Made by a program: the position numbers and the translations under genes. Shown here piece by piece: positions 36,710 to 45,088 of a stretch of DNA of 64,000 bases (its first letter is position 1; each line of letters opens with the position of its first letter). The DNA is taken from the NCBI RefSeq assembly GCF_002240565.1, contig NZ_MZMO01000001.1, forward strand, positions 248,001 to 312,000, written 5' to 3'. The notes below the pieces were generated by a model. That model did not search any database. It was not told the DNA's origin and worked only from the letters and a program-made list of their open reading frames with translations. This stretch comes from Clavibacter michiganensis subsp. insidiosus (GTDB lineage Bacteria; Actinomycetota; Actinomycetes; Actinomycetales; Microbacteriaceae).

Positions 36710-37632
36710 TCCACCTGCTCGCGGACGCGGGCGACGTCTGGTCGCGCCTGTTCGACTTCTCCGACTACGGCGCGCTCGTCGCGCTGCTGCGCAACAGCAT
36801 CATCGCGGGCGCCGTGCTCGGCGTCGTCGGCGGCCTCATCGGCGTCTTCGTCATGACGCGCGACCTCGCGTTCGCGGTGCACGGCGTGAGCGAGCTCTCG
36901 TTCGCGGGCGCGGCGGCGGCGCTGCTGCTCGGCGTCAACGTCGTGGGCGGATCGCTCGTCGGCTCCCTCGTCGCCGCCATCGCCATCGGCGTCCTCGGCA
37001 CGCGCGCGAAGGACCGCAACTCGATCATCGCCGTGATCATGCCGTTCGGCCTGGGTCTCGGGATCCTCTTCCTCGCCCTCTACGACGGCCGCGCGAGCAA
37101 CAAGTTCGGCCTGCTCACGGGCCAGATCGTCTCGGTCGACAACCCGCAGCTCGGCTACCTCGTCGCGATCAGCGCCGTCGTCATCCTCGGCCTCGCGGTC
37201 GTCTGGCGTCCGCTGATGTTCGCGAGCGTCGACCCCGACGTGGCCGCCGCCCGGGGCGTGCCCGTGCGCCTGCTCTCCATCGTGTTCATGATCCTGCTCG
37301 GGCTGGGCACCGCGGTCTCCATCCAGATCGTCGGCGCGCTGCTCGTGCTCTCGCTGCTCGTCACGCCCGCGGCCGCCGCGATGCGCGTCTCCTCGACGCC
37401 CCGGGTGGTCGTGTCGCTCAGCGTGCTGTTCGCGCTCACGAGCATCGTCGGCGGCATCATGCTCGCGCTCGGCAGCAGCATCCCCATCAGCCCGTACGTC
37501 ACGACCATCTCGTTCGCCATCTACCTCGTCTGCCGCGGTGTCGACGCCCTCCGGGCGCGCAGCGGCACGTCGGGCGGGACGCGTACCCTGGCGGGGCGGG
37601 GAGGATCGCCCGCCGGGAGGGCACGGGCATGA
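36706..37632 (+). CDS. znuB: Zinc ABC transporter permease
   Basis: The 308-residue permease of the ABC-3 family has about eight membrane spans and the conserved GVSELSFAGAAAALLLG and GVPVRLLSIVFMILLGLGTAVSIQIVGALLVLSLLVTPAAAA stretches. It forms the channel for the metal delivered by the lipoprotein at 34869. It starts with GTG over the previous stop and its stop overlaps the start of the repressor gene. Confidence 0.87.
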   Translation: MIHLLADAGDVWSRLFDFSDYGALVALLRNSIIAGAVLGVVGGLIGVFVMTRDLAFAVHGVSELSFAGAAAALLLGVNVVGGSLVGSLVAAIAIGVLGTRAKDRNSIIAVIMPFGLGLGILFLALYDGRASNKFGLLTGQIVSVDNPQLGYLVAISAVVILGLAVVWRPLMFASVDPDVAAARGVPVRLLSIVFMILLGLGTAVSIQIVGALLVLSLLVTPAAAAMRVSSTPRVVVSLSVLFALTSIVGGIMLALGSSIPISPYVTTISFAIYLVCRGVDALRARSGTSGGTRTLAGRGGSPAGRARA

Positions 37633-38072
37633 AGCGGAACACCTGGCAGCGCGAGGCCGTCCGGCAGGCGCTGGACGCATCGACCGAGTTCGTGAGCGCG
37701 CAGCGGCTGCACGCGCGGCTGCACGAGGCCGGATCCCCCATCGGGCTGGCCACCGTCTACCGCGCGCTCGGCGACCTCGCCGCCGAGGGCGACGCCGACT
37801 CGCTGCAGTCGCCCGACGGCGAGGCGCTCTACCGCACCTGCGCCACGGGCGGCCACCATCACCACCTCATCTGCCGCGTGTGCGGGAAGACCGTCGAGAT
37901 CGCGGCCGACGAGGTCGAGTCCTGGGCGCACGACGTCGCCGCGCGCAACGGCTTCACCGCGCCGAGCCACGTGGTCGACGTGTTCGGGCTCTGCGCCCAG
38001 TGCACGCGGCGCGCGGCCGAGGCGGCGGGCGGGCCGGTCGCCAGCACCTCCGAGGTCTCCGCATCCGCATGA
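37629..38072 (+). CDS. zur: Fur-family repressor, probable Zur
   Basis: The 147-residue protein has a Fur-type winged helix (about 1-75, with GLATVYRALGDLAAEGDADSL), a metal site HHHHLICRVCGKTVEI and a second CxxC (CAQC) near 118-121, which together form the structural zinc site. The location as the last gene of a zinc ABC operon under a Zur-like palindrome makes Zur far likelier than Fur. It likely controls its own operon. Confidence 0.87.
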   Translation: MKRNTWQREAVRQALDASTEFVSAQRLHARLHEAGSPIGLATVYRALGDLAAEGDADSLQSPDGEALYRTCATGGHHHHLICRVCGKTVEIAADEVESWAHDVAARNGFTAPSHVVDVFGLCAQCTRRAAEAAGGPVASTSEVSASA

Positions 38073-38228
38073 TCCCGGGCCTTCGGCTTGCGCCCGGGCG
38101 TGTCGTCGCGTAGCCTCGATCCTTGGCCGAGCGGCTCATCCGCTCGCATGTGCGCCCGCTGCCCCTCCTGAGGGACAGAGCCCCCTCTCTCGAGAACGGG
38201 GGACGGGCGTGCCGACAAGAAATCTTGG

Positions 38229-38248
38229 GTAGGGCGGTCTCGCCCTAC
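38229..38248 (+). promoter_or_regulatory. Hairpin in rpmB leader
   Basis: GTAGGGCG-GTCT-CGCCCTAC is a perfect 8-bp stem ending 20 bases before the rpmB ATG, just upstream of GGAGG. A short inverted repeat CAAGA-AA-TCTTG (38216-38227) lies before it. The 195-bp gap 38073-38267 shows no gene and no obvious Zur palindrome. Confidence 0.45.
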
Positions 38249-38267
38249 GGTACCTACGGAGGAAACC

Positions 38268-38504
38268 ATGGCAGCAACCTGCCAGGTGACCGGCGCCGTC
38301 CCCGGCTTCGGACACAACATCTCGCACTCGCACCGGCGCACCAAGCGCCGCTTCGACCCGAACGTGCAGAAGAAGACGTACTACGTCCCCTCGCTGCGTC
38401 GCAACGTCAAGCTCACGCTCTCCGCGAAGGGCATCAAGGTCATCGATGCCCGTGGCATCGAGTCCGTCGTCAAGGACATCCTCGCTCGTGGGGTGAAGAT
38501 CTAA
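38268..38504 (+). CDS. rpmB: 50S ribosomal protein L28
   Basis: The 78-residue L28 begins [28 protein letters not shown], the family signature. It has a single Cys and lacks the CxxC pairs of zinc-binding L28, so it is the zinc-free (C-minus) type. GGAGGA lies 7 bases before the ATG. The stop overlaps the rpmG start (TAATG). Confidence 0.95.
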   Translation: MAATCQVTGAVPGFGHNISHSHRRTKRRFDPNVQKKTYYVPSLRRNVKLTLSAKGIKVIDARGIESVVKDILARGVKI

Positions 38505-38671
38505 TGGCCAAGCAGCAGGACGTCCGTCCGATCATCAAGCTCCGTTCGACGGCTGGCACCGGGTACACGTACGTGACCCGCAAGAACCGCCGCAACAACC
38601 CCGACCGCCTCGTGCTGAAGAAGTACGACCCGGTCGTCCGCAAGCACGTCGACTTCCGCGAGGAGCGCTAA
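38504..38671 (+). CDS. rpmG: 50S ribosomal protein L33
   Basis: The 55-residue basic protein contains [42 protein letters not shown], typical of L33. No cysteine is present, marking the zinc-independent form. The ATG overlaps the rpmB TAA, and rpsN follows after 2 bp. Confidence 0.95.
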   Translation: MAKQQDVRPIIKLRSTAGTGYTYVTRKNRRNNPDRLVLKKYDPVVRKHVDFREER

Positions 38672-38673
38672 CC

Positions 38674-38979
38674 ATGGCCAAGAAGAGCAAGATCGCCCGC
38701 AACGAGCAGCGCAAGGTCATCGTCGAGCGGTACGCCGCGAAGCGGCTCGAGCTGAAGAAGGCCCTCGTGGACCCGAACGGCACCGACGAGAGCCGCGAGG
38801 CGGCCCGCGCCGGCATCCAGCGCCTCCCGCGCGACGCCTCGCCCGTCCGCGTGCGCCAGCGCGACGGCATCGACGGTCGCCCCCGCGGCAACCTGTCGAA
38901 GTTCGGCATCTCCCGCGTGCGCTTCCGGGACATGGCCCACCGCGGCGAGCTTCCGGGCATCACGAAGTCCAGCTGGTAG
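38674..38979 (+). CDS. rpsN: 30S ribosomal protein S14, zinc-independent type
   Basis: The 101-residue S14 is the long form without the CxxC...CxxC zinc ribbon of the short 61-residue S14. [33 protein letters not shown] is the conserved end. Such C-minus copies are often made under zinc limitation to spare zinc. It closes the rpmB-rpmG-rpsN run beside the zinc-uptake/Zur operon. Confidence 0.95.
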   Translation: MAKKSKIARNEQRKVIVERYAAKRLELKKALVDPNGTDESREAARAGIQRLPRDASPVRVRQRDGIDGRPRGNLSKFGISRVRFRDMAHRGELPGITKSSW

Positions 38980-39003
38980 GTTCCAAGCGGCCGCACGGCC
39001 GAT

Positions 39004-39039
39004 CGGACCGCTGATGGCCTCTTCGGCTCGCACGGTCCG
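39004..39039 (+). terminator. Hairpin after rpsN
   Basis: CGGACCG pairs with CGGTCCG around an inner GCC-TCTTC-GGC stem. It lies 24 bp after the rpsN stop and upstream of a TAGACA (39045) that could be the -10 of the HU gene. No T-tract is present. Confidence 0.5.
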
Positions 39040-39110
39040 CTGACGTAGACAGACACCATCCACCACACGGCCGCTCGCGAAGAACGGCACCAGGTCCGAG
39101 GAGGACACCC

Positions 39111-39398
39111 ATGGCTGACAAGTCACTCAACCGCACCGAGCTCGTTGCCGCCGTCGCCGCGGAGTCGGGCCAGAGCCAGGCCGCCGTCAACGGCGTCCTG
39201 GACGCGCTCTTCTCCACCGTCGCGACCAACGTCGCCGACGGCGTCAAGGTCACGATCCCGGGCTGGGTCGCGTTCGAGCAGACGGCTCGCGCCGCGCGCA
39301 CCGGCCGCAACCCGCAGACGGGCGAGCCCCTCGAGATCAAGGCGTCCAAGGGCGTCAAGGTCTCCGCCGGCAGCAAGCTCAAGGCCGCCGTCAAGTAG
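39111..39398 (+). CDS. hup: HU family DNA-binding protein
   Basis: The 95-residue histone-like protein has the HU pattern NRTELVAAVAAESGQSQAAVNGVLDALF and the beta-arm region FEQTARAARTGRNPQTGEPLEIKASKGVKVSAGSKLKAAV. It bends and compacts DNA. It lacks the long Lys/Ala tail of mycobacterial HupB. GAGGAGG lies about 8 bases before the ATG, and a strong hairpin follows the stop. Confidence 0.94.
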   Translation: MADKSLNRTELVAAVAAESGQSQAAVNGVLDALFSTVATNVADGVKVTIPGWVAFEQTARAARTGRNPQTGEPLEIKASKGVKVSAGSKLKAAVK

Positions 39399-39417
39399 TC
39401 CTCCTCACCACACGCCC

Positions 39418-39451
39418 AGCGGGGGCGCCGACTCCGGTCGGCGCCCCCGCT
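39418..39451 (+). terminator. Strong hairpin terminator after HU gene
   Basis: A 15-bp perfect stem (AGCGGGGGCGCCGAC with GTCGGCGCCCCCGCT) and a TCCG loop begin 20 bp after the HU stop. Confidence 0.8.
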
Positions 39452-39520
39452 GTCGCGTTCCCGGGCGGCGCTCCGACGGCCAGCCGGCCGTCAGCGGGCC
39501 CGAGTTAGGCTGATTCCCTC

Positions 39521-41500
39521 ATGCCCAGACTCCTCCGCGTCGCGGGGCCCGCCGCCCTCGTCATCGTCGCGTTCCTCTCGCTGCTGGCCGCCCTCGCCAT
39601 CGGCGGGGGCGCCGCCCCGCAGCTGCTCGAGGACGCGGGTCCCGTGGTCCGCTACGGCCTGCCCGCCGCGAAGATGATGGTCAACCTCTCGGCGGCCACG
39701 GCCATCGGCGCGCTGCTGCTCGCCGCGTTCGCACTCTCGCGGCAGCGCCCCGAGTACGGCCGCGCGCTCGACATCGCGGCCGCGGGCGCGGCGCTCTGGA
39801 CGGTCGCCTCGGCGATCACCGCGTTCTTCACCTTCCTCAGCGTCTCGGGCACGCCCTTCTCCTTCAGCTCCGAGTTCGGGACGAGCCTCGGCCTGGTGCT
39901 CACGCAGATATCCGTGGGCCAGGCGTGGCTCGCGACCACGCTGATCGCCGCGACCGTCACGGTGCTGTGCTTCGCGGTCCGCAACCACACCGCCATCGCG
40001 TTCGTGCTCGTGATCGCCGTCGGCGGCCTCGTGCCCATGGCGCAGCAGGGCCACGCGGGCGGCACCGAGGGCCACGACGCCGCCGTCAACGCGCTCGGCC
40101 TGCACCTCGTGTTCGCCGCCGTCTGGCTCGGCGGGCTCCTGACGATGGTCCTGCTGCGCTCGAAGCTCGACGGCGACCGGCTCGTGCCGGTGCTGCGGCG
40201 CTACTCGGCGGTCGCGCTCGTGTGCTTCGTGGTCGTCGCGGCCTCCGGGTACGTGAGCGCGGAGATCCGGGTCGGCACGCTCGACCGGCTGCTGACCGCG
40301 TACGGGCTGCTCGTGCTCATCAAGGTGGCGGCGCTCCTCGCTCTCGGCCTCTTCGGCGCCGCGTACCGGCGCGTGCTCATCGGGCGGCTCGAGGAGCGCG
40401 GATCCGCGGCGCGCGGCCCGTTCTGGTGGCTCGTGACCGCCGAGCTCGCGTTCATGGGCGTCGCGTCCGGCGTGGCCGCCGCGCTCGCCCGCACGGCCCC
40501 GCCCGTGAGCCAGGTCGTCGCGACGCAGCTGCCGGATCCGACGCCCGCGCAGATCCTCACCGGCGAGCCCCTGCCGCCCGAGCTCACGCCCATGCGCTAC
40601 CTCACGGAGTGGAACTTCGACCTCCTCTGGATCCTGCTCTGCGCCTTCGGGATCTTCTTCTACCTGGCGGGCGTGCACCGCCTCCGCAAGCGCGGCGACG
40701 CGTGGCCCGTGCACCAGTCGATCCTCTGGGTCGCCGGCATGATCGGCCTCTTCTACATCACCAACGGCGGCGTGAACGTCTACCAGAAGTACCTCTTCAG
40801 CTCGCACATGCTCGCGCACATGGTGCTCGCCATGGTCATCCCGCTGCTCCTCGTGCCGGGCGCCCCGGTCACGCTCGCGATGCGCGCCATCCGCAAGCGC
40901 CAGGACGGCAGCCGCGGCGGACGCGAGTGGATCCTCATGGCCGTGCACTCCCGGTTCGCGTCGTTCGTGGGCCACCCGATCGTGGCGGCCGTGCTGTTCG
41001 CCGGATCGCTCCTCGTCTTCTACTACTCGCCGCTGTTCAGCTGGGCCACGACCGACCACATCGGGCACCAGTGGATGATCGTGCACTTCCTCATCGTCGG
41101 GTACCTCTTCACGCAGAACCTCATCGGCGTCGACCCGATGAAGGTGCGCATCGCCTACCCGATGCGCCTGCTGCTGCTGCTCGCGACCATGGCGTTCCAC
41201 GCGTTCTTCGGCCTCTCGCTCATGACCGGCACCGGGCTCCTGCTCGCGGACTGGTTCGGCGCGATGGGCCGGCCGTGGGGCGAGTCGGCGCTGGCCGACC
41301 AGCAGGCCGGCGGCGGCATCGCGTGGAGCATCGGCGAGATCCCCACGGTGGTCCTCGCGATCGTCACGGCCATCATGTGGAGCAAGAGCGACAAGCGGGA
41401 CTCCGTGCGCTACGACCGCAAGGCCGACCGGGACGGCGACGCCGAGCTCGAGGCCTACAACCGCAACCTCGAGGCGCTGCAGGCGTCCGAGCGGCGCTAG
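39521..41500 (+). CDS. CopD / cytochrome c oxidase assembly (CtaG) fusion membrane protein
   Basis: The 659-residue protein has an N-terminal CopD-type copper-transport half (about 1-300, with HLVFAAVWLGGLLTMVLLRSK) and a C-terminal caa3-CtaG half (about 340-600, with FSSHMLAHMVLAMVIPLLLVPGAPVTL). The whole has about fourteen membrane spans. It would import or hand over copper for heme-copper oxidase assembly. This fusion is common in Actinobacteria. TAGGCT lies 9 bases before the ATG without a ribosome-binding site. Confidence 0.88.
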   Translation: MPRLLRVAGPAALVIVAFLSLLAALAIGGGAAPQLLEDAGPVVRYGLPAAKMMVNLSAATAIGALLLAAFALSRQRPEYGRALDIAAAGAALWTVASAITAFFTFLSVSGTPFSFSSEFGTSLGLVLTQISVGQAWLATTLIAATVTVLCFAVRNHTAIAFVLVIAVGGLVPMAQQGHAGGTEGHDAAVNALGLHLVFAAVWLGGLLTMVLLRSKLDGDRLVPVLRRYSAVALVCFVVVAASGYVSAEIRVGTLDRLLTAYGLLVLIKVAALLALGLFGAAYRRVLIGRLEERGSAARGPFWWLVTAELAFMGVASGVAAALARTAPPVSQVVATQLPDPTPAQILTGEPLPPELTPMRYLTEWNFDLLWILLCAFGIFFYLAGVHRLRKRGDAWPVHQSILWVAGMIGLFYITNGGVNVYQKYLFSSHMLAHMVLAMVIPLLLVPGAPVTLAMRAIRKRQDGSRGGREWILMAVHSRFASFVGHPIVAAVLFAGSLLVFYYSPLFSWATTDHIGHQWMIVHFLIVGYLFTQNLIGVDPMKVRIAYPMRLLLLLATMAFHAFFGLSLMTGTGLLLADWFGAMGRPWGESALADQQAGGGIAWSIGEIPTVVLAIVTAIMWSKSDKRDSVRYDRKADRDGDAELEAYNRNLEALQASERR

Positions 41501-41505
41501 CCGAC

Positions 41506-41540
41506 GTCGTCCGTCGTCCGTCGTCCGGCGTCCTTCGTCC
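41506..41540. repeat. Heptamer tandem repeat between convergent genes
   Basis: GTCGTCC is repeated three times exactly, followed by GGCGTCC and TTCGTCC, five units in all. It lies in the 55-bp gap between the stops of the CopD/CtaG fusion and the DUF998 gene. No stem-loop is evident. Confidence 0.75.
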
Positions 41541-41555
41541 TTCGGGCGGCGCGGG

Positions 41556-42221
41556 TCAGCCGTGCGGGCGCGCCCGGTGGCGGCGGGCGGCCACGAGCAC
41601 CGCGACGCCCGCCATCAGCTCCCACGCGGTGACCGTGTAGACGGATCCGCGCTCCCAGATGCCGTCGATCGTCGAGCCGCCGAGCGCCTCGAGCAGGGCG
41701 AGCGCGACGAGGCCGACCACGCCCAGCGCGACGCTCGCGACGCGGATGGCGCGCGCGACGCCGACGCGGCCGGAGCCGAGGCCCGCCACGATCGAGGCGG
41801 CGTTGCCCGCGATGATGGCCATGCCGGCCCCGACCACGTGCATCCAGCCGATGCCGCTGGCCGCGCTCGAGGCGCTGCCGTGGATGAGGCCGACCACGGT
41901 GATCCCGACCGCGTGCACGGCGGCGAGGGCGAGGAACGCGCGGCGGGGGCCGGCACGGAGGGCGCGGGTCGCGATCACGGCGGCCGCGAGGTAGAGGATG
42001 CCCTGGAGGATGAAGCCCGCGTTCATCACCGCGTGCAGCGGCGAGTCGATGGCGCGGCCCTGGTACTCGGCGACGTCGGGCACGCCGAGGTCGCTGATGT
42101 AGTTGGCGGAGTAGCTGTAACCGGGGAAGGCGGACGCGGCGATCGCCTCGGTGCCGACGTAGACGACGGCGGCGGCGAGCCAGGCGATGCCGACGGCCGC
42201 CGGGATCAGCGGGCGAGCCAC
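41556..42221 (-). CDS. DUF998-like membrane protein
   Basis: The 221-residue protein has about six hydrophobic spans and the DUF998 pattern YSYSANYISDLGVPDVAEYQGRAIDSPLHAVMNAGFILQGILYL. Function is unknown. The GTG at 42221 overlaps the end of the upstream lipoprotein gene by 16 bp, so they form a two-gene unit. The tail is basic (RRHRARPHG). Confidence 0.75.
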   Translation of the reverse strand: MARPLIPAAVGIAWLAAAVVYVGTEAIAASAFPGYSYSANYISDLGVPDVAEYQGRAIDSPLHAVMNAGFILQGILYLAAAVIATRALRAGPRRAFLALAAVHAVGITVVGLIHGSASSAASGIGWMHVVGAGMAIIAGNAASIVAGLGSGRVGVARAIRVASVALGVVGLVALALLEALGGSTIDGIWERGSVYTVTAWELMAGVAVLVAARRHRARPHG

Positions 42222-42847
42222 GTCACGTCCCCCTCCGCCGGCACCGGGTAGAGGCAGGTGCCCTCCTCGGGGAGCGTCGCGCTCTGGACGGTCAGCATGA
42301 CGTGAGCATCCCCGTCCTGGAGGAGGCTGATGCCCCATCCGCGCGGGAAGCTCGTGGTGAGACCCTCGCCCTGTCCGGGCTGGAAGGCTCCGAATGCCGC
42401 GACCTTCGTGAACACGTCGGGGAGGCACCCTTCGATGGGCGTGAACGGTCCCGTGAGCAGGCGGACACCGATGGACTCGGGCACGTCGTCGAAGCCGGAG
42501 AGGCGCACCTCGAGATCGTGTGCCCGTCCGGTGTCCGTGACCGTGATGCGTCCGGCCTCGCGACCTCCCGTGAAGGGGCGGGTGATGATCCCGGAGGCGA
42601 TCTCGACGGGGCCGATCGCCGCCGTCGAAGAGGAGGTGGGCTCCTCGACGACCTGCGGAGCGGGCGGGTCCGCGGGCGTGGGGCGGGGTTCGGACCGCGT
42701 CGACCGAACGTCCTCGGAGGCCGGGGCCACAGGCGTCGCGGCGGTGCAGCCACCGAGGGCCAACGTCACCAGTGCGAGCGCTGCCACGGCGAGGAGCGCA
42801 TGCGACGGGCGTGCGGGCGTCGGGCTCCTCCTGCGGTGCATGGGCAT
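42206..42847 (-). CDS. Hypothetical lipoprotein
   Basis: The 213-residue product starts with basic residues and a hydrophobic stretch ending in the lipobox LALGGC (Cys34), then a Ser/Pro/Glu-rich linker and a small beta-rich domain. An ATG at 42841 is two codons further in. I do not recognise the extracellular domain. It shares a 16-bp overlap with the DUF998 gene downstream and is divergent from the membrane-protein/regulator pair at 42981. Confidence 0.65.
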   Translation of the reverse strand: MPMHRRRSPTPARPSHALLAVAALALVTLALGGCTAATPVAPASEDVRSTRSEPRPTPADPPAPQVVEEPTSSSTAAIGPVEIASGIITRPFTGGREAGRITVTDTGRAHDLEVRLSGFDDVPESIGVRLLTGPFTPIEGCLPDVFTKVAAFGAFQPGQGEGLTTSFPRGWGISLLQDGDAHVMLTVQSATLPEEGTCLYPVPAEGDVTWLAR

Positions 42848-42899
42848 GGGTCGATCATCGCCGAGACCGGAGGTGGCCGCATCATCCTGCGGGATGCCA

Positions 42900-42931
42900 T
42901 TGACGCGGCAAAGCACTTTGCGTTACAAAGT
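42900..42931 (+). promoter_or_regulatory. Promoter overlapped by ACTTTG-N5-CAAAGT operator
   Basis: TTGACG (42900-42905) and TACAAA (42924-42929) are 18 bp apart. ACTTTG-CGTTA-CAAAGT (42915-42931) is a perfect inverted repeat covering the -10, and GCAAAG-CA-CTTTGC (42908-42921) is a second, interleaved palindrome in the spacer. In a genome this GC-rich such AT-rich symmetry stands out. The winged-helix gene at 43657 in the same operon is the likely ligand. Confidence 0.7.
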
Positions 42932-42980
42932 AGCGAGGGCGGGAGCCCGGCGGGCGACGGTCGTCCGAGGAGAGGCGGAC

Positions 42981-43664
42981 ATGGACACGACGATGCACGA
43001 GGATGCGGTCGACGACGACGGGCCCGCGCCCGACCCGCGCGAGATGCGCGCGCTCATGGAGGATCAGCGGCGGGTCGCGGTCGACGCGCAGACCTCGTTC
43101 GTCTGGGTGATGGAGGTGTGCTGGGGCGTCGCGTGGATCCTCGGGTACACGGCCCTCTGGCTCATCGACGGCTCGGAGGTCGTGAGCCTGCCGCTCCCGG
43201 TGGCCGTCGGGATCTTCGCGGGGCTCATCGCGCTGTCGAGCGTCGCGAGCATCGTCCTCGGCGTCCGCAACTCCCCGGGCCTCGCGACCACCGGCGAGGC
43301 ACGCTGGCAGGGACGCGTCTACGGGATCAGCTGGTCGGTGGCGATGGTCTCGGTCTACGTGCTCGGCATCGGCCTGGCGTCCAACGACGCCCCCAGCCGC
43401 CTGCTGTCGATCTTCTCCACGTCGGGCTTCTCGTTCGTCGCCGGCCTCATGCTGCTGTCGACCGCCGCGCTCTTCCACTCGCGGTCGTCGTTGCTGCTGG
43501 GGTCGATCCTCGTGCTGGCCGCGCTCGCGGCCCCGTTCGCCGGCTACCCCGGCAACTACATCGTGATGGCCGTCGTCGGCGGAGGGGCGTACCTCGTGAC
43601 GGGGATCGCGGCGGCCCTCCTCGCCGGTCGCACGCGCCGGTCGCTGCGAGCTCGCCTTGGCTGA
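42981..43664 (+). CDS. Hypothetical multi-span membrane protein
   Basis: The 227-residue protein has an acidic start (MDTTMHEDAVDDDGPAPDP), then six hydrophobic spans in three hairpins. GAGGAGAGG precedes the ATG at 42981. Its stop overlaps the start of the regulator gene by 8 bp. Membrane protein plus HTH regulator pairs like this occur across Actinobacteria; function is not established. The ATP-binding and channel motifs of known transporters are absent. Confidence 0.7.
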   Translation: MDTTMHEDAVDDDGPAPDPREMRALMEDQRRVAVDAQTSFVWVMEVCWGVAWILGYTALWLIDGSEVVSLPLPVAVGIFAGLIALSSVASIVLGVRNSPGLATTGEARWQGRVYGISWSVAMVSVYVLGIGLASNDAPSRLLSIFSTSGFSFVAGLMLLSTAALFHSRSSLLLGSILVLAALAAPFAGYPGNYIVMAVVGGGAYLVTGIAAALLAGRTRRSLRARLG

Positions 43665-43947
43665 CCTCGACCCCGTGATCCACGCGCAGGCCCGGCTGCG
43701 GATCGTGGCGGCGCTCGCGACGCTGGACGCGGGGGAGGCGCTGTCGTTCCCGCGGCTGCAGGAGATCCTCGACATGACGGCCGGCAACCTGTCGACGCAC
43801 CTGCGGAAGCTCGAGGATCCCGGCTACGTCGAGGTGCGGAAGACGCACGAGGGCCGGCAGCCCGTGACCTACCTGGCGCTGACCACCGTCGGGCGGCGCG
43901 CGTTCGAGGACTACCGGCGGGCGCTCACGGCGATGCTCGAGACGTAG
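43657..43947 (+). CDS. Winged-helix transcriptional regulator (HTH_34/ArsR-like)
   Basis: The 96-residue protein fits the PF13601-type winged helix: RLRIVAALATLDAGEALSFPRLQEILDMTAGNLSTHLRKLEDPGYVEVRKTHEGRQPVTYLALTTVGRRAFEDYRRAL. It is nearly all DNA-binding domain, with no Cys metal site. The start is a TTG overlapping the previous gene; a GTG at 43675 is an alternative. It probably represses its own operon through the ACTTTG-N5-CAAAGT site 0.7 kb upstream. A bidirectional terminator follows. Confidence 0.85.
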   Translation: MADLDPVIHAQARLRIVAALATLDAGEALSFPRLQEILDMTAGNLSTHLRKLEDPGYVEVRKTHEGRQPVTYLALTTVGRRAFEDYRRALTAMLET

Positions 43948-43960
43948 CCGCCGGGACGAC

Positions 43961-43995
43961 GAGGGCCCGCCGCGCTCGGTGCGCGACGGGCCCTC
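43961..43995. terminator. Bidirectional terminator hairpin
   Basis: GAGGGCCCG pairs with CGGGCCCTC around an inner CGCGC-TCGGT-GCGCG stem, in the gap between two convergent stops (43947 plus, 44013 minus). Confidence 0.75.
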
Positions 43996-44012
43996 GGCGG
44001 TGCGGATGCGGA

Positions 44013-45017
44013 TCAGGACGTGGCGGTCTCCAGCAGCGGCACGAGCTGGTCGAGCGCGTAGCCGGTGGAGAGCGTGGTGCCGATCGAGTAGGCCGAGGAG
44101 ACGTCGCCGTCGAGGACGATCGAGTGGCCGGCCGCGACCGCGGGGATCGCCTGCCACAGCGGGTCGTCGGTGATGACGGACTTGTCGATGAAGATCGGGA
44201 ACGCCACGATCACGTCGGCGTCGAGGAGGTCGAGCTGCTCGGAGGAGACGTCGACCGAGAAGCCGCCGGCGTTCGCGGGGATCCCGGCGATGGTCGGGCT
44301 CTGCTCGAAGCCGAGCTTCTCGAGGAACGCGACGCGCTCGCTGCCCTCGACGTAGGCGCCCCAGCCCTCGCTGGTCTTGGTCGCGGCCGTGACGGTCTTG
44401 CCCTTCCAGCCGGGGTGCGCGGCCTCGACCTGGTCGAAGCGCTGGTCGACCGCGTCGAGGAGGGCGTCGCCCTGGTCCTCGCGGCCGAGGGCCTCGGCGA
44501 CCATGTCGACCTGGTCCTCCATGTCGGTGAGGTAGCTGTCGGCGCCCTCGGGCACGCCGATGGTGGGGGCGATCTGGGACAGGCGGTCGTAGCGGGCCTG
44601 GTCGCCGGAGCCCTTGGTGTCGAGGATCAGGTCGGGCTTGAGCGCCGCGATCGCCTCGTAGGAGGGCTCGAGCGTCTCGATGATCTGCGGCTTCTGCGTG
44701 TAGAGGCCCTGCGCCCACGGGCCGACGCCGTCCGCGTCGGCGCCGAAGCCGAGCCAGTCGGACGCGCCGACGGGCTGGACGCCGAGCGCGAGCGCGGTCT
44801 CCGCGTCGCCCCAGCCGAGGGCGACGACGCGCTTCGGCTCGCTCGGCACGGTGACCTCGCCGAACTTCGTGTCGACCGTGACGGGGAAGGCGCCGGTGGC
44901 GGATCCGGACGCGGGCGGAGCCGAGGCACCCGGGTCGGAGGAGGCGGTGCATCCGGTGAGGGCGAGCGTCGCGACGGTGAGCGCGACGAGGGCGGAGCCG
45001 GTGGGTGGGAACCTCAT
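44013..45017 (-). CDS. Iron-siderophore ABC transporter substrate-binding lipoprotein
   Basis: The 334-residue periplasmic-binding (PF01497) lipoprotein has a lipobox LTGC (Cys23) and the FecB-like pattern PKRVVALGWGDAETALALGVQPVGASDW. It continues with the two-lobe body seen in ferric-siderophore binders. GAGAGG lies about 10 bases before the ATG at 45017. It is divergent from its permease genes across an iron box, so it is made when iron is low. Confidence 0.88.
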   Translation of the reverse strand: MRFPPTGSALVALTVATLALTGCTASSDPGASAPPASGSATGAFPVTVDTKFGEVTVPSEPKRVVALGWGDAETALALGVQPVGASDWLGFGADADGVGPWAQGLYTQKPQIIETLEPSYEAIAALKPDLILDTKGSGDQARYDRLSQIAPTIGVPEGADSYLTDMEDQVDMVAEALGREDQGDALLDAVDQRFDQVEAAHPGWKGKTVTAATKTSEGWGAYVEGSERVAFLEKLGFEQSPTIAGIPANAGGFSVDVSSEQLDLLDADVIVAFPIFIDKSVITDDPLWQAIPAVAAGHSIVLDGDVSSAYSIGTTLSTGYALDQLVPLLETATS

Positions 45018-45069
45018 GGTGCGGGGCCTCTCGGGTGTGGGGTGACGGACCGGTGTGGATCCCGTCAGG

Positions 45070-45088
45070 CAAGGGCAGCCTAACCTAA
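45070..45088. promoter_or_regulatory. DtxR/IdeR-type iron box
   Basis: CAAGGGCAGCCTAACCTAA matches 15 of 19 positions of the DtxR/IdeR consensus TTAGGTTAGCCTAACCTAA. It covers TAGGCT on the minus strand (a -10 for the binding-protein gene) and the -35 region of the plus-strand permease promoter, whose TAGGCT -10 is at 45097-45102, 9 bases before the ATG. One iron-loaded repressor dimer pair could therefore shut both directions. Confidence 0.75.
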
